NCBI GenBank assembly: GCA_947374865.1
Contig: CANCDR010000011.1
Span: 1 to 64,000 of the forward strand
Reading direction: 5' to 3'
Origin: Oxalobacteraceae bacterium
GTDB taxonomy: Bacteria > Pseudomonadota > Gammaproteobacteria > Burkholderiales > Burkholderiaceae_D
DNA: 64,000 nt
Shown here: positions 52,794 to 63,281 of the stretch, piece by piece
Numbering within the stretch: position 1 is the first letter of the stretch
How the letters are laid out: every line of letters starts with the position of its first letter
Notes under the pieces: model-generated
What the model was told of the DNA's origin: nothing
Databases searched by the model: none
The model's input: the letters and a program-made list of their open reading frames with translations, nothing else
Program-made: the position numbers and the translations under genes

Positions 52794-54431
52794 TTAAAGT
52801 TCGTCCGGGTACCAGACATAGCTCCAGACTTCGCTTAGGCGCTTGCTTTTGGCTTTTAAAAAAACCCGCATATCGACCACGTTATTTGCATCCGGCACAA
52901 GCTTGAAGGACACACGATAGGTTTTCCCATCAGGAAGTTTTCGCGTATGCAAATCGCTGACTGTGCCGGAGCTTTTGCTTATTTCAGCTTCGACGGCGTT
53001 GCCTTCGGTGAATTTATCGAGTTCACCACCCTGGAAATCGATCACGAATTGACGTTTGCTTTTTGGTGGCGGGTTCAATAAGCCGGCAACAGATCCCCAG
53101 CCTGTGCGTGTTTGCACGACGGTAGCGACGCTTTGCTCTGCTATCTTGCCATCCAGTGGTTTGAGGCTGTATTTGAATTCACGGCTCTCGCCTGCTTTCA
53201 TCGCCTGGTCCGGTACCCAGTAAGCGACAATATTGTCATTGGTTTCGCTGTCGGAGGGAATTTCTACCAATTCAACGCGTCCCTTGCCCCATGCGTTTTC
53301 AGGCTTGACCCACAGGCTGGGGCGCTTCTCATATTTGGCCTCCAGGTCGATGTAATTGCTCAGGTCACGATCACGTTGAATCAAGCCGAAGCCTTGTGGA
53401 TTGGTATCCGCGAGCGACGTCACATGCAATCTTCGATGATTGTTGAGGGCGCGCCAGACCCATTCGCCAGACACTGTTTGCATGAGGAGCCCATCGGAAT
53501 CGTGGACTTCCGCGCGGAAATCATCGAAGCGCGATGCGTTGATACTGTTTTCACCAAATAGAAACATGCTGGTGAGAGGCGCGATACCTATTTTTTTTAT
53601 GTTCTTGCGCGCGAAAATGCGTGCGGTAATTTTTATTTCTGTATTTAAACCAGGATAGGCATCAAAACGATAGGCACCTGTAACGGATAGGCTGTCAAGC
53701 AACGCATAAATCACCACATGATTTTCTGCAGGTTTCGGCTTGAGCATCCAATACTCGCGAAAAATGGGAAATTCTTCGCCATTGGATTCCGCGGTATCAA
53801 TCGCCAGTCCACGTGCGGAAATACCATAGGCCTGGTGCGGGCCGAGCATGCGGAAATACGATGAAGAAGCGCCTTGGAAAGTAATGAACTCGTCCTTGTA
53901 TTGGCTATTATTGAGTGGAAAATGCACACGGAAACCGGCATATCCCAGATTACTTGGCGCCACACCGGAAAGTGGCGCAGCGGTTCCCTCATAATTGAAC
54001 AGGCTTTGCTTGAACGGAATCGTTGCAGTGGTCCCGTTTTGGACGGTATGGAGAACGACGGGTTCTTTGAAAATATAGCCAGCGTGAAATAGTTGAATTT
54101 CGAATTTTGCTTCGTCGCGCCAGAGTGAAGATTCAGTGCGGAAGCGAATTGAACGATACTGGTCGTAATCCATTTTGGCAAACGCTTCCGGGATCGCATT
54201 TGCCAGCGGTTTGAAGTCGCTTTGCGAGAGCGCTTTTGCACGTGTCGTGATTGAATCAAACAACAGGGGCAATGATTTTTCACTTTCAGATGTGGCTGCA
54301 ATGCTTGGTTTTTCTGCCAACGCGTGACCATTGATGCACAGTGCGGACAGGAATGCTGTAACGCAATTTCGCAGCGCGATCCATTGGGTTCGACGAGTCA
54401 AACACAAAGGCTTTGTGTTTTTTTGGTCCAT
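52794..54431 (-). CDS. opgG: Periplasmic glucans biosynthesis protein OpgG (MdoG)
   Basis: OpgG is the periplasmic partner of OpgH in glucan synthesis. It has 545 residues. The N-terminus is a signal sequence with a pair of arginines (LTRRTQWIALRN) before the hydrophobic core, ending near ALA at 38-40. A Tat signal is possible, but the motif is imperfect. Family stretches are strong: GISARGLAIDTAESNGEEFP, APLTSMFLFGENS, NPQGFGLIQRDRD, WGKGRVELVEIPSDSETNDNIVAYWVPD. It is the first gene of the opgG-opgH-mprF-acvB run. Confidence 0.95.
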   Translation of the reverse strand: MDQKNTKPLCLTRRTQWIALRNCVTAFLSALCINGHALAEKPSIAATSESEKSLPLLFDSITTRAKALSQSDFKPLANAIPEAFAKMDYDQYRSIRFRTESSLWRDEAKFEIQLFHAGYIFKEPVVLHTVQNGTTATIPFKQSLFNYEGTAAPLSGVAPSNLGYAGFRVHFPLNNSQYKDEFITFQGASSSYFRMLGPHQAYGISARGLAIDTAESNGEEFPIFREYWMLKPKPAENHVVIYALLDSLSVTGAYRFDAYPGLNTEIKITARIFARKNIKKIGIAPLTSMFLFGENSINASRFDDFRAEVHDSDGLLMQTVSGEWVWRALNNHRRLHVTSLADTNPQGFGLIQRDRDLSNYIDLEAKYEKRPSLWVKPENAWGKGRVELVEIPSDSETNDNIVAYWVPDQAMKAGESREFKYSLKPLDGKIAEQSVATVVQTRTGWGSVAGLLNPPPKSKRQFVIDFQGGELDKFTEGNAVEAEISKSSGTVSDLHTRKLPDGKTYRVSFKLVPDANNVVDMRVFLKAKSKRLSEVWSYVWYPDEL

Positions 54432-54740
54432 GTAGATTTCCCCGATTAAGAAAAAATTGATTGCACATCGTTATTGAATGGCGCAAATGAAAAGATTGGT
54501 GTTCGAATTAAGCAACAGAAATTTTTAATGCAGCTTATGTTTGGTCATTCCATGATTTGAAGTTAATTCCATATGGATTTAATTTCAAATGAAATAGACT
54601 GAAGTGTGAAAGGTGTCGTGTTGCGCGGACGAAATGCGTGGGGAAGTGTTGCATCAATATCGTATCATTGACGCTGAGGGGTAAATGACTTGGATGACTT
54701 CGCTTTTAATAAACATTGCGCGAGAACTAATTGCACGAAA
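54432..54740. other. Gene-free upstream region of opgG
   Basis: An AT-rich 309-bp stretch separating opgG from the IS remnant. It should contain the opgGH-mprF-acvB promoter. No coding frame, RNA gene or strong promoter motif was recognised. Confidence 0.6.
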
Positions 54741-55110
54741 TCATGAATTCGATTTGCCTTCGATTAACAAAGGAGAGAGCACAACGGTAGTTGTCAATAA
54801 AGATGTCGCGTCACTTCGAGCAGCTATTTTTATTTCCTCCGGCAGCATTCGTTCAGGATTGAGCCAAACTTCGTCCCGCAGCTTCCAATTTCTGGTCTGG
54901 CCTGACCAGCGCTCTGGATGGCGTAATTTTGCCACCTCATAGAGCTGCTCCCGGCGCTTGAGCATGGCATGTTCCTTGCCTTCATGTCGTTGCACCGGCG
55001 TGACGAATTTGAGTGCTGAATGCCTATGCTGGTGGTTATACCAGCGCACGAATTGCAGCGTCCAAGTGCGCGCTGCTTCCACCTTCTCAAACGCCCCTGG
55101 TGTCAGGATA
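54741..55110 (-). pseudogene. Truncated IS3-family transposase (OrfB C-terminal part)
   Basis: Only the C-terminal end of an IS3-family DDE transposase remains: ARTWTLQFVRWYNHQHRHSALKFVTP, then KEHAMLKRREQLYEVAKLRHPERWSG and LRDEVWLNPERM. The catalytic DDE core and OrfA are missing. The match ends near 55105, where an unrelated IS-end-like sequence (TGTCAGGATAG, 55101-55111) begins. The open frame runs past the presumed IS end at 54792. Confidence 0.8.
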
Positions 55111-55244
55111 GTTGGCAAGTTGCCGATTTTGGCATTTTTACTAATCAGGGGGCAGGAGTCGCATCGTGCCACGCATCCCACAATCCCGTAAAGGAGCCAT
55201 CCTGTCGGGTAGGGCCCCTCGGTGTCAGGATAGACGTCGCGTCA
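54792..55244. repeat. Repeated IS-end-like sequences
   Basis: The 22 bp at 54792-54813 (TGTCAATAAAGATGTCGCGT...) and at 55223-55244 (TGTCAGGATAGACGTCGCGT...) agree at 18 positions and point the same way. A third, partial copy (TGTCAGGATAG) is at 55101-55111. The first lies just beyond the transposase C-terminus, as an IS3-family right end would. Same-direction copies suggest several partly deleted insertions rather than one complete element. Confidence 0.6.
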
Positions 55245-55311
55245 ATTAATTCAAAATAATCCATCTGGGGGCTGAGCAAAGAATTGATGTGAAACACACT
55301 TTGCGGCTACT

Positions 55312-55731
55312 TTAAACACTTAATGATGGGGTGATAAAAACTTTATACAGAAGCCTACCAGGATAAAAAGTGAAAGCACCTGCGATAATCAAACCGCCAA
55401 TGTATGTGTAAGCCATACATTTTTTGTGTCCTAGTATGTTACCGATTCGCGCAAAATAAACACCTCGAGTAATTTGAACAAGCACAAAAATACTCAATAA
55501 ATGGATGGGCGAGTAACCCCAAAAAACACCACTTGGCATTAACTCTTTTATCCAGAAAGAAGTTACGCAAATGATGAACATCATCGCCACCCACAATCTA
55601 CCCATAACTTTATGGAGAGCCGTTCCTTTTTTTCTTAGTAGCTGACAAGCGCCAATCAAAAAGGCGCTTATTGCGAAGAAAAAGTGTATTTGAATATAAG
55701 CAGGGGTATCAAACAATAAGCGGAAATTCAC
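55312..55731 (-). CDS. DUF2306 family membrane protein
   Basis: A 139-residue protein with four hydrophobic segments: IQIHFFFAISAFLIGACQLL, LWVAMMFIICVTSFWI, IHLLSIFVLVQITRG, and YTYIGGLIIAGAFTF. Conserved His residues (H16 in IHFFF, H40 in LHKVMGRLWV, H77 in PIHLLS, H102 in GHKKCM) fit the DUF2306 pattern. The function of the family is not established. It lies between IS debris and guaA with no operon partner. Confidence 0.8.
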   Translation of the reverse strand: MNFRLLFDTPAYIQIHFFFAISAFLIGACQLLRKKGTALHKVMGRLWVAMMFIICVTSFWIKELMPSGVFWGYSPIHLLSIFVLVQITRGVYFARIGNILGHKKCMAYTYIGGLIIAGAFTFYPGRLLYKVFITPSLSV

Positions 55732-55765
55732 TCATCTTCTCCGATACGTTACGATGATTTTGAGT

Positions 55766-55797
55766 AGTGTCACCAGTGTGTCAGTTTAAGTGACACT
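55766..55797. repeat. Inverted repeat between the DUF2306 gene and guaA
   Basis: AGTGTCAC (55766-55773) and GTGACACT (55790-55797) are perfect 8-bp inverted arms around 16 bp. Neither side has the T-run expected of an intrinsic terminator. It could be an operator, a weak guaA 3' structure, or a relic of the neighbouring IS elements. Confidence 0.45.
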
Positions 55798-55864
55798 AAA
55801 ATCGCGCCACATCAACAAAATCAAGGACTTGGTGATTGCTTAGATTGGCGCCTAAAAAATCCTA

Positions 55865-57442
55865 TCACTCCCACTCAATCGTCGCCGGCGGCTTCCCCGA
55901 AATGTCGTACACCACGCGGTTAATGCCACGCACTTCGTTGATGATTCTGTTGGAGACTTTGCCCAGTAATTCGTGTGGCAAATGGGCCCAATGGGCGGTC
56001 ATGAAATCCTGAGTTTGTACGGCGCGCAGGGCGACGACGTATTCGTAGGTGCGGCCATCGCCCATCACGCCGACCGACTTCACTGGCAAAAATACCGCGA
56101 AGGCCTGGCTGGTCAAGTCGTACCAGGAACGACCTTCGGCATCCAGGGTCGATCGCAGTTCATCAATAAAGATGGCATCAGCGCGGCGCAGCAGGTCGGC
56201 GAATTCTTTTTTGACTTCGCCCAGAATCCGCACACCCAGGCCGGGGCCGGGGAATGGATGACGATACACCATCGCATGCGGCAGACCCAGCGCCACGCCC
56301 AAGGCGCGCACTTCGTCTTTGAATAATTCGCGTAGCGGTTCGAGTAACTTGAGCTTGAGCGTGTCCGGCAGGCCACCCACATTGTGATGACTCTTGATGG
56401 TGTGACCCTTCTTGCCCTTACCCGCGCTTTCGATCACGTCGGGGTAAATGGTGCCTTGTGCGAGCCATTTAGCGTTTGGTAAGCGCGCCGATTCAACCTG
56501 AAATACTTCGACGAATTCACGCCCGATGATCTTGCGCTTGGCTTCCGGATCGGTCACGCCAGCTAAGTGCCCCATGAACTGGTCGGTGGCATCAACATGA
56601 ATCACTTTAACGCCCAGATTTTGCGCGAACATCTGCATCACCATCTTGCCTTCATCCAGACGCAGCAGGCCGTGATCGACAAAGACACAGGTCAGCTGAT
56701 CGCCGATAGCGCGATGGATCAGCGCGGCGGCGACACTGCTGTCAACGCCACCGGATAAACCCAGAATGACTTCGTCGGTGCCGACCTGCGCCCGGATAGC
56801 GGCGACGGCTTCTTCGATATAGTCGGGCATATTCCAGTCCGAGGCACAGCCGCAGATGTCATGCACAAAGCGGCCGATGATGGCCTTGCCTTGCAGGGTA
56901 TGGGTGACTTCCGGATGAAACTGCACGGCGTAAAATTTACGCTCTTCATCCGCCATGGCGGCGATCGGACAATTATCGGTCGAGGCCATGAGCTTAAAGC
57001 CGGGCGGCAGTGCCATCACCTTATCGCCATGACTCATCCAGACCTTGAGCATGCCGTGGCCTTCGTGCGTGACGAAATCCTGGATGTCTGCAAACAAGGC
57101 GGTATGGCCGCGCGCGCGCAGCTCGGCATAGCCGAATTCGCGTACCGTGCCGTTTTCGACCTTGCCGCCGAGCTGTTCAGCCATCGTCTGCATGCCGTAA
57201 CAAATACCCAGCACCGGCACACCGAGTTCAAACACGGCCTGTGGTGCGCGCGGTGTATCGCCTTCGGTGACGGAGTTCGGTCCACCTGAGAGGATCACGC
57301 CAGAGGCGCCGTAATTGCGCACGAACTCATCGCTCACATCGTAGGGAAAGACTTCGGAAAATACCCCGGCATCGCGCACGCGACGGGCAATTAATTGCGT
57401 GACTTGGGAACCGAAATCAAGAATGAGAATTTTTGCGTGCAT
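55865..57442 (-). CDS. guaA: GMP synthase (glutamine-hydrolysing) GuaA
   Basis: GuaA converts XMP to GMP. The start used is the ATG at 57442 ([17 protein letters not shown]), giving 525 residues, the family length; a TTG at 57463 is in frame but unsupported. The N-terminal class I glutamine amidotransferase has catalytic C81 in GICYGMQ. The ATP-pyrophosphatase P-loop is [14 protein letters not shown]. The C-terminal dimerisation domain ends [16 protein letters not shown] large hairpin lies 39 bp upstream, between it and guaB. Confidence 0.97.
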   Translation of the reverse strand: MHAKILILDFGSQVTQLIARRVRDAGVFSEVFPYDVSDEFVRNYGASGVILSGGPNSVTEGDTPRAPQAVFELGVPVLGICYGMQTMAEQLGGKVENGTVREFGYAELRARGHTALFADIQDFVTHEGHGMLKVWMSHGDKVMALPPGFKLMASTDNCPIAAMADEERKFYAVQFHPEVTHTLQGKAIIGRFVHDICGCASDWNMPDYIEEAVAAIRAQVGTDEVILGLSGGVDSSVAAALIHRAIGDQLTCVFVDHGLLRLDEGKMVMQMFAQNLGVKVIHVDATDQFMGHLAGVTDPEAKRKIIGREFVEVFQVESARLPNAKWLAQGTIYPDVIESAGKGKKGHTIKSHHNVGGLPDTLKLKLLEPLRELFKDEVRALGVALGLPHAMVYRHPFPGPGLGVRILGEVKKEFADLLRRADAIFIDELRSTLDAEGRSWYDLTSQAFAVFLPVKSVGVMGDGRTYEYVVALRAVQTQDFMTAHWAHLPHELLGKVSNRIINEVRGINRVVYDISGKPPATIEWE

Positions 57443-57480
57443 GGGGAACTCGGACAAAGTCAAAAATTAAATAAAAAATG

Positions 57481-57563
57481 GCCTCTTGCCCCGGCTGAGT
57501 CGATCTAAGTCGGACTAATTCAGACTAAGTCGAACTAAGTAAGACTCATTCGGGACAAGAGGC
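57481..57563 (-). terminator. Large hairpin with decamer repeats between guaB and guaA (terminator or attenuator)
   Basis: The arms GCCTCTTGCCCCG (57481-57493) and CGGGACAAGAGGC (57551-57563) pair over 13 bp with one mismatch position. A further GAGTC/GACTC pair follows inside. The loop carries 10-bp-spaced copies of ACTAAGTCG-like units. On the - strand, the direction of guaB and guaA, the stem is followed by CATTTTTTATTTAA, so it looks like an intrinsic terminator placed just before guaA. Confidence 0.65.
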
Positions 57564-57630
57564 AATCGGTGCTGAACCAGACGCTGCCTGACTGACGATG
57601 GCAACTCCATCGCGATCAGGCCGCAGCGCA

Positions 57631-59123
<1,493 letters not shown>

Positions 59124-59150
59124 CAGAAAAGTCGCCCTATCTTGCCCGAA

Positions 59151-59456
59151 CTAGCCCGAATTTGACGAATCGGCTTTACCGGCAGCGCGTTTGCGCCGGC
59201 TCTCCTTCGGGTCGGCGATCAGCGGACGGTAGATTTCGACCCGGTCACCCGGCCGTACCAGCGTGCTGAGCGTTTTGAGTTTGGCGAAAATACCGACCCG
59301 CCAATGGAGCAAATCAATCTCCGGCGCCTGCTGCTTGACACCACTGGCGACGATCACGTCCTGCACCGTGCTGCCCGGCGGGACCGCCAGATCGAATAAA
59401 AAGTTCTTACTCGAGCGGGCATACACCAGCTGCACATGGATGAGCGGCTCAGCCAT
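59151..59456 (-). CDS. rnfH: RnfH-family ubiquitin-fold protein (UPF0125)
   Basis: A 101-residue protein of the RnfH/YfjF family with a ubiquitin-like fold: VQLVYARSSKNFLFDLAVPPGSTVQDVIVASG, then VGIFAKLKTLSTLVRPGDRVEIYRPLIADPKESRRKRA. The start is the ATG at 59456, overlapping ratA by 8 bp; the open frame upstream of it is inside ratA. The role of this family is not firmly known. The ratA-rnfH pair is widespread in proteobacteria. Confidence 0.93.
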   Translation of the reverse strand: MAEPLIHVQLVYARSSKNFLFDLAVPPGSTVQDVIVASGVKQQAPEIDLLHWRVGIFAKLKTLSTLVRPGDRVEIYRPLIADPKESRRKRAAGKADSSNSG

Positions 59457-59880
59457 AGACGACCTGCGCACGCTGGCAAAAGGAATCGACCAGACTATTA
59501 GCAATCTTGGAGAACACCGGACCGATGAGGTTTTCCAGCAGTTTGCTGGAAAATTCGTACTGCAGATCAAACTCCACCTTGCAGGCATCTGTGCGCAGAG
59601 CGGTAAAACGCCACACACCGTCGAGCTGTTTGAAGGGACCATCGACCAGCGTCATGTGCATAGAAGTCGGCGGGCAATTACTGTTTTTGGTCGTGAAGGA
59701 CTGCTTGATACCGTGGTACTGCATGCTCAGGGTCGCAATTAATTGATCCGCCGCGCGCTCTTTGACGTCCACACCACCGCACCAGGGGAGGAATGAGGGA
59801 TAATCCTCCACCCGCTCGACTAAAGCGAACATTTGTTCTGCGCTATAGCTGAGCAATACTGATTTGTGCACGAGAGCCAT
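59449..59880 (-). CDS. ratA: RatA/COQ10-family START-domain protein
   Basis: A 143-residue START/polyketide-cyclase-like protein: LLSYSAEQMFALVERVEDYPSFLPWCGG at the N-terminus, and FSSKLLENLIGPVFSKIANSLVDSFCQRAQVVYG at the C-terminus. The family includes mitochondrial Coq10 (ubiquinone binding) and E. coli RatA (reported to block 70S assembly). Which activity applies here is open. It is divergent from smpB, as in many proteobacteria. Confidence 0.94.
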   Translation of the reverse strand: MALVHKSVLLSYSAEQMFALVERVEDYPSFLPWCGGVDVKERAADQLIATLSMQYHGIKQSFTTKNSNCPPTSMHMTLVDGPFKQLDGVWRFTALRTDACKVEFDLQYEFSSKLLENLIGPVFSKIANSLVDSFCQRAQVVYG

Positions 59881-59941
59881 CGACGTATTTGATAAAATTG
59901 GTGAGTTGGCATTTTAACCGACGCCCGCACATTAGGACCAC

Positions 59942-60391
59942 ATGAGCATTATCGATAACAGAAAAGCCTTCCACGATTATTTTATCGAGGATCGTTACGA
60001 AGCCGGCATCATGCTGGAAGGGTGGGAAGTCAAAGCCATCCGGGATGGTCGCGCCCAGCTCAAGGAAGCCTACGTCATCATCAAAAATGGCGAGATCTTT
60101 TTATTTGGCGCCCACATCAGCCCGCTACCCACGGCCTCGACCCACATCCATCCCGATCCGGTGCGCACGCGCAAGCTGCTTTTGCACAGCGCCGAAATCG
60201 AAAAACTGATCGAGAAGGTCGAGCGCTCCGGCTACACCATGGTGCCGCTCAATCTGCATTACCAGCGCGGCCGCATCAAATGTGAAGTCGGCCTGGCCAA
60301 GGGCAAAAAACAGCACGATAAACGCGATGCCGACAAGACCCGTGACTGGCAGCGTGAACAGCAATCCATCATGAAGCAGAATCGCCGCTAA
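59942..60391 (+). CDS. smpB: tmRNA-binding protein SmpB
   Basis: SmpB delivers tmRNA to stalled ribosomes for trans-translation. It has 149 residues with the family motifs [43 protein letters not shown] and [24 protein letters not shown]. The basic C-terminal tail, which reads the empty mRNA channel, is present. No ssrA gene was recognised in the window. Confidence 0.97.
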   Translation: MSIIDNRKAFHDYFIEDRYEAGIMLEGWEVKAIRDGRAQLKEAYVIIKNGEIFLFGAHISPLPTASTHIHPDPVRTRKLLLHSAEIEKLIEKVERSGYTMVPLNLHYQRGRIKCEVGLAKGKKQHDKRDADKTRDWQREQQSIMKQNRR

Positions 60392-60399
60392 AAAAACAA

Positions 60400-60427
60400 A
60401 ACCCCCAGAGCCAAGGCCAAGGGGGTT
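60400..60427 (-). terminator. Intrinsic terminator downstream of smpB, T-run on the - strand
   Basis: AACCCCC (60400-60406) pairs with GGGGGTT (60421-60427), and an inner GCC/GGC extends the stem. On the - strand the stem is followed by TTGTTTTTTT, so it is best oriented to stop - strand transcription before it enters smpB antisense. It could also end smpB transcripts less efficiently. Confidence 0.65.
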
Positions 60428-60551
60428 AATCACAACGCACAACATTGGAGTTATTTATTGTTGTTCATCTTTGCATCCGACGAGTCTAGTGCAAAACAAT
60501 CTGATGCTTCAACATTTCTCCGTAATTTGTTGCCCAAAGCCAACAAAACAA

Positions 60552-60576
60552 GCTCAGGAAATCTTATCTCCCGAGC
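60552..60576 (-). terminator. Probable ppsA terminator
   Basis: On the - strand GCTCGGG (60576-60570) pairs with CCTGAGC (60558-60552), with one G-T wobble and an 11-base loop. It is followed by TTGTTTTGTTGG. It lies 70 bp beyond the ppsA stop. Confidence 0.5.
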
Positions 60577-60645
60577 CTGTTCGGCGCGTTGGTCAGCGTG
60601 TTACTGATCTCAGTATTCAGCGCGTAACTGCGCTTATTACTCAGA

Positions 60646-63072
60646 TCATTTCAACGCAGCGAGTTTTTGCCAGGTATCGACGACTGAATCGGGATTGAGC
60701 GATATCGAAGTGATCCCTTCTTCCATCAGCCAGGCCGCAAAGTCAGGGTGATCAGACGGACCCTGACCGCAGATGCCGACATACTTGCCCTGTTTGCGGC
60801 AGGCCGCTATCGCCAACTTCAGCAGCGCGCGCACGGCCGGATCTCGTTCATCGAAATCGGCCGCTAACAGCGGCATGCCGGAATCGCGGTCGAGTCCGAG
60901 GGTAAGCTGGGTCAGATCATTCGAACCGATCGAAAAGCCGTCGAAGAAGGCCAGGAATTCCTCGGCCAAAATAGCGTTCGAGGGCACTTCGCACATCATG
61001 ATCAAACGCAGACCGTTTTCACCGCGCTGCAAGCCGTTCTGGGCCAGCAGATTGATGACTTTTTCGGCTTGTCCCAAGGTACGCACGAAGGGCACCATGA
61101 TCTCGACATTAGTCAGGCCCATCTCATTGCGTACGCGCTTCATGGCCAGACATTCCATCTCGAAGCATTCGGCAAAATCGGCCGCCAGATAACGCGATGC
61201 GCCGCGAAAGCCGAGCATCGGATTTTCTTCGTCCGGCTCATAACGCGATCCACCGATGAGTTTTTTATACTCATTTGATTTGAAGTCCGACAAACGCACG
61301 ATCACAGGCTTGGGCCAGAATGCGGCGGCGATCGTGGCAATCCCTTCGGCCAGTTTGTCGATGTAAAACGCTTTGGGCGAGGCATGGCCTCGGGCGACGG
61401 ATTCGACCGCTTTCTTGAGGTCGGCATCGATATTCGGATACTCGAGAATCGCCTTCGGATGTACACCGATATTGTTATTGATGATGAATTCGAGACGCGC
61501 TAAACCCACGCCGCCATTCGGGATCGCCTGGAAATCGAAGGCCAGCTGCGGATTACCAACGTTCATGGTGATCTTGAGTGGCAGCTCGGGTAATACGCCG
61601 CGCAGGACTTCCGAGACCTCGGTTTCCAGCAGGCCGTCGTAGATCTTGCCTTCGTCGCCTTCAGCACAGGACACTGTCACCAGCGTGCCATCTTTTAAGA
61701 CCTCAGTCGCATCGCCGCAGCCGACGACTGCCGGCACACCCAGTTCACGGGCGATAATCGCCGCATGACAGGTACGACCGCCACGATTGGTGACGATGGC
61801 CGAGGCGCGTTTCATGACCGGTTCCCAGTTGGGATCGGTCATGTCAGCGACCAGCACATCACCTGGCTGGACGCGCTCCATTTCAGATGCATCGCGAATC
61901 ACCCGCACCGGACCGGCGCCGATTTTCTGGCCGATCGCACGACCGATCGTGAGCACATTGCTGCTGCCCTTGAGTTTGAAACGCAGCTGCACATCGGTCG
62001 CCTTATGTTGCGACTTCACGGTTTCCGGACGCGCCTGCAGAATATACAGTTTGCCATCGCGGCCATCCTTGCCCCATTCGATATCCATCGGCCGGCCGTA
62101 ATGTTGTTCGATGATGACGGCATAACGCGCCAGCTCAACGATCTCGGCATCGGTTAATGAGTAGCGATTACGCAGTTCGATCGGCACATCCACGGTGCGC
62201 ACAGACAGCCCGGCTTTGGATTCGCCGGTAAATTCCATCTTCAATAATTTAGAACCGATATTACGCCGGATGATGGGCAGCTTGCCCAAGGCGAGCATCG
62301 GTTTGTGGACGTAAAATTCGTCCGGGTTGACTGCACCCTGCACCACGGTTTCACCCAGGCCGTAGCTGGAGGTGATGAAGACCACGTCCTTGAAGCCCGA
62401 TTCGGTATCGATCGTAAACATGACACCAGCCGCGCCCAGATCGGAGCGCACCATACGTTGCACGCCCGCCGATAATGCTACCTCGGCATGGGTAAAGCCT
62501 TTATGCACACGGTAGGAGATGGCGCGATCGTTGTAGAGCGAGGCGAACACATGCTTCATGGCGTCGAGTACATTGTCGATGCCGACCACGTTGAGGAAGG
62601 TTTCCTGCTGACCGGCGAAGGACGCATCCGGCAAATCTTCGGCAGTGGCCGATGAACGCACAGCGAACGACACTTCAGCTGCCGAATCGGCCACCAGACG
62701 CTGATAGTAATCGGTGATTTCCTGCTGCAGACGTGGCTGGAATGGGGTGTCGATGATCCATTGACGGATCTCGGCGCCCACCTGTGCCAGGGTACGCACA
62801 TCGTCAATATCCAGACCAAGCAGGCGATTTTCGATGCGCTTGGCCAGTGATAAACCACCCGCTTCGCTATACGAAAGAAAATCACGGAAAGCGTGCGCCG
62901 TGGTGGCAAAGCCGCCCGGCACCCGAACCCCGGCGCCAGCCAGCTGGCTGATCATTTCGCCTAAAGAGGCGTTTTTACCGCCCACCGATTCGACATCGGT
63001 CATTCGGAGATGCTCAAATGCGGCGACATAGGTCACCCCCGGGATCACCCCGGTATTGACAGCGTTGGACAT
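60646..63072 (-). CDS. ppsA: Phosphoenolpyruvate synthase PpsA
   Basis: PpsA makes PEP from pyruvate and ATP for gluconeogenesis. It has 808 residues. The N-terminal ATP-grasp domain includes [31 protein letters not shown]. The phosphohistidine swivel domain has the catalytic His near 434 ([23 protein letters not shown]). The C-terminal TIM-barrel domain has [17 protein letters not shown]. It is divergent from its regulator ppsR. Confidence 0.97.
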   Translation of the reverse strand: MSNAVNTGVIPGVTYVAAFEHLRMTDVESVGGKNASLGEMISQLAGAGVRVPGGFATTAHAFRDFLSYSEAGGLSLAKRIENRLLGLDIDDVRTLAQVGAEIRQWIIDTPFQPRLQQEITDYYQRLVADSAAEVSFAVRSSATAEDLPDASFAGQQETFLNVVGIDNVLDAMKHVFASLYNDRAISYRVHKGFTHAEVALSAGVQRMVRSDLGAAGVMFTIDTESGFKDVVFITSSYGLGETVVQGAVNPDEFYVHKPMLALGKLPIIRRNIGSKLLKMEFTGESKAGLSVRTVDVPIELRNRYSLTDAEIVELARYAVIIEQHYGRPMDIEWGKDGRDGKLYILQARPETVKSQHKATDVQLRFKLKGSSNVLTIGRAIGQKIGAGPVRVIRDASEMERVQPGDVLVADMTDPNWEPVMKRASAIVTNRGGRTCHAAIIARELGVPAVVGCGDATEVLKDGTLVTVSCAEGDEGKIYDGLLETEVSEVLRGVLPELPLKITMNVGNPQLAFDFQAIPNGGVGLARLEFIINNNIGVHPKAILEYPNIDADLKKAVESVARGHASPKAFYIDKLAEGIATIAAAFWPKPVIVRLSDFKSNEYKKLIGGSRYEPDEENPMLGFRGASRYLAADFAECFEMECLAMKRVRNEMGLTNVEIMVPFVRTLGQAEKVINLLAQNGLQRGENGLRLIMMCEVPSNAILAEEFLAFFDGFSIGSNDLTQLTLGLDRDSGMPLLAADFDERDPAVRALLKLAIAACRKQGKYVGICGQGPSDHPDFAAWLMEEGITSISLNPDSVVDTWQKLAALK

Positions 63073-63281
63073 AACAACCCCTACTCAATGATAAGAAATC
63101 TGTACTTCAGCTGTATTTCAGCATCGGCCGGCCACGGAATTTGTTATTCTTGGGGTGACATCGCCGGGATCAAGTTGCGCAGTCTTCAGCAACGATCTCG
63201 CCGTCCATTTTACCGCGTGCAATCGACTTCGGATGTGTCTATTGCGCTCTTTTTACACGCTGTTCAAATAACTTACTACTT

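Noticed and set aside
52794-54431. OpgG as a Tat substrate like OpgD
   Set aside because: A double Arg precedes the hydrophobic core, but the motif (TRRTQW) lacks the usual Phe/Leu-Lys positions, and the body matches OpgG; left undecided.
57443-57630. Guanine or ppGpp riboswitch before guaA
   Set aside because: The leader contains a long hairpin but no recognisable purine-riboswitch core; reported only as a hairpin.
60392-60645. tmRNA (ssrA) gene next to smpB
   Set aside because: The region holds two terminator-like hairpins, but no tRNA-like ends or tag-reading frame were recognised.
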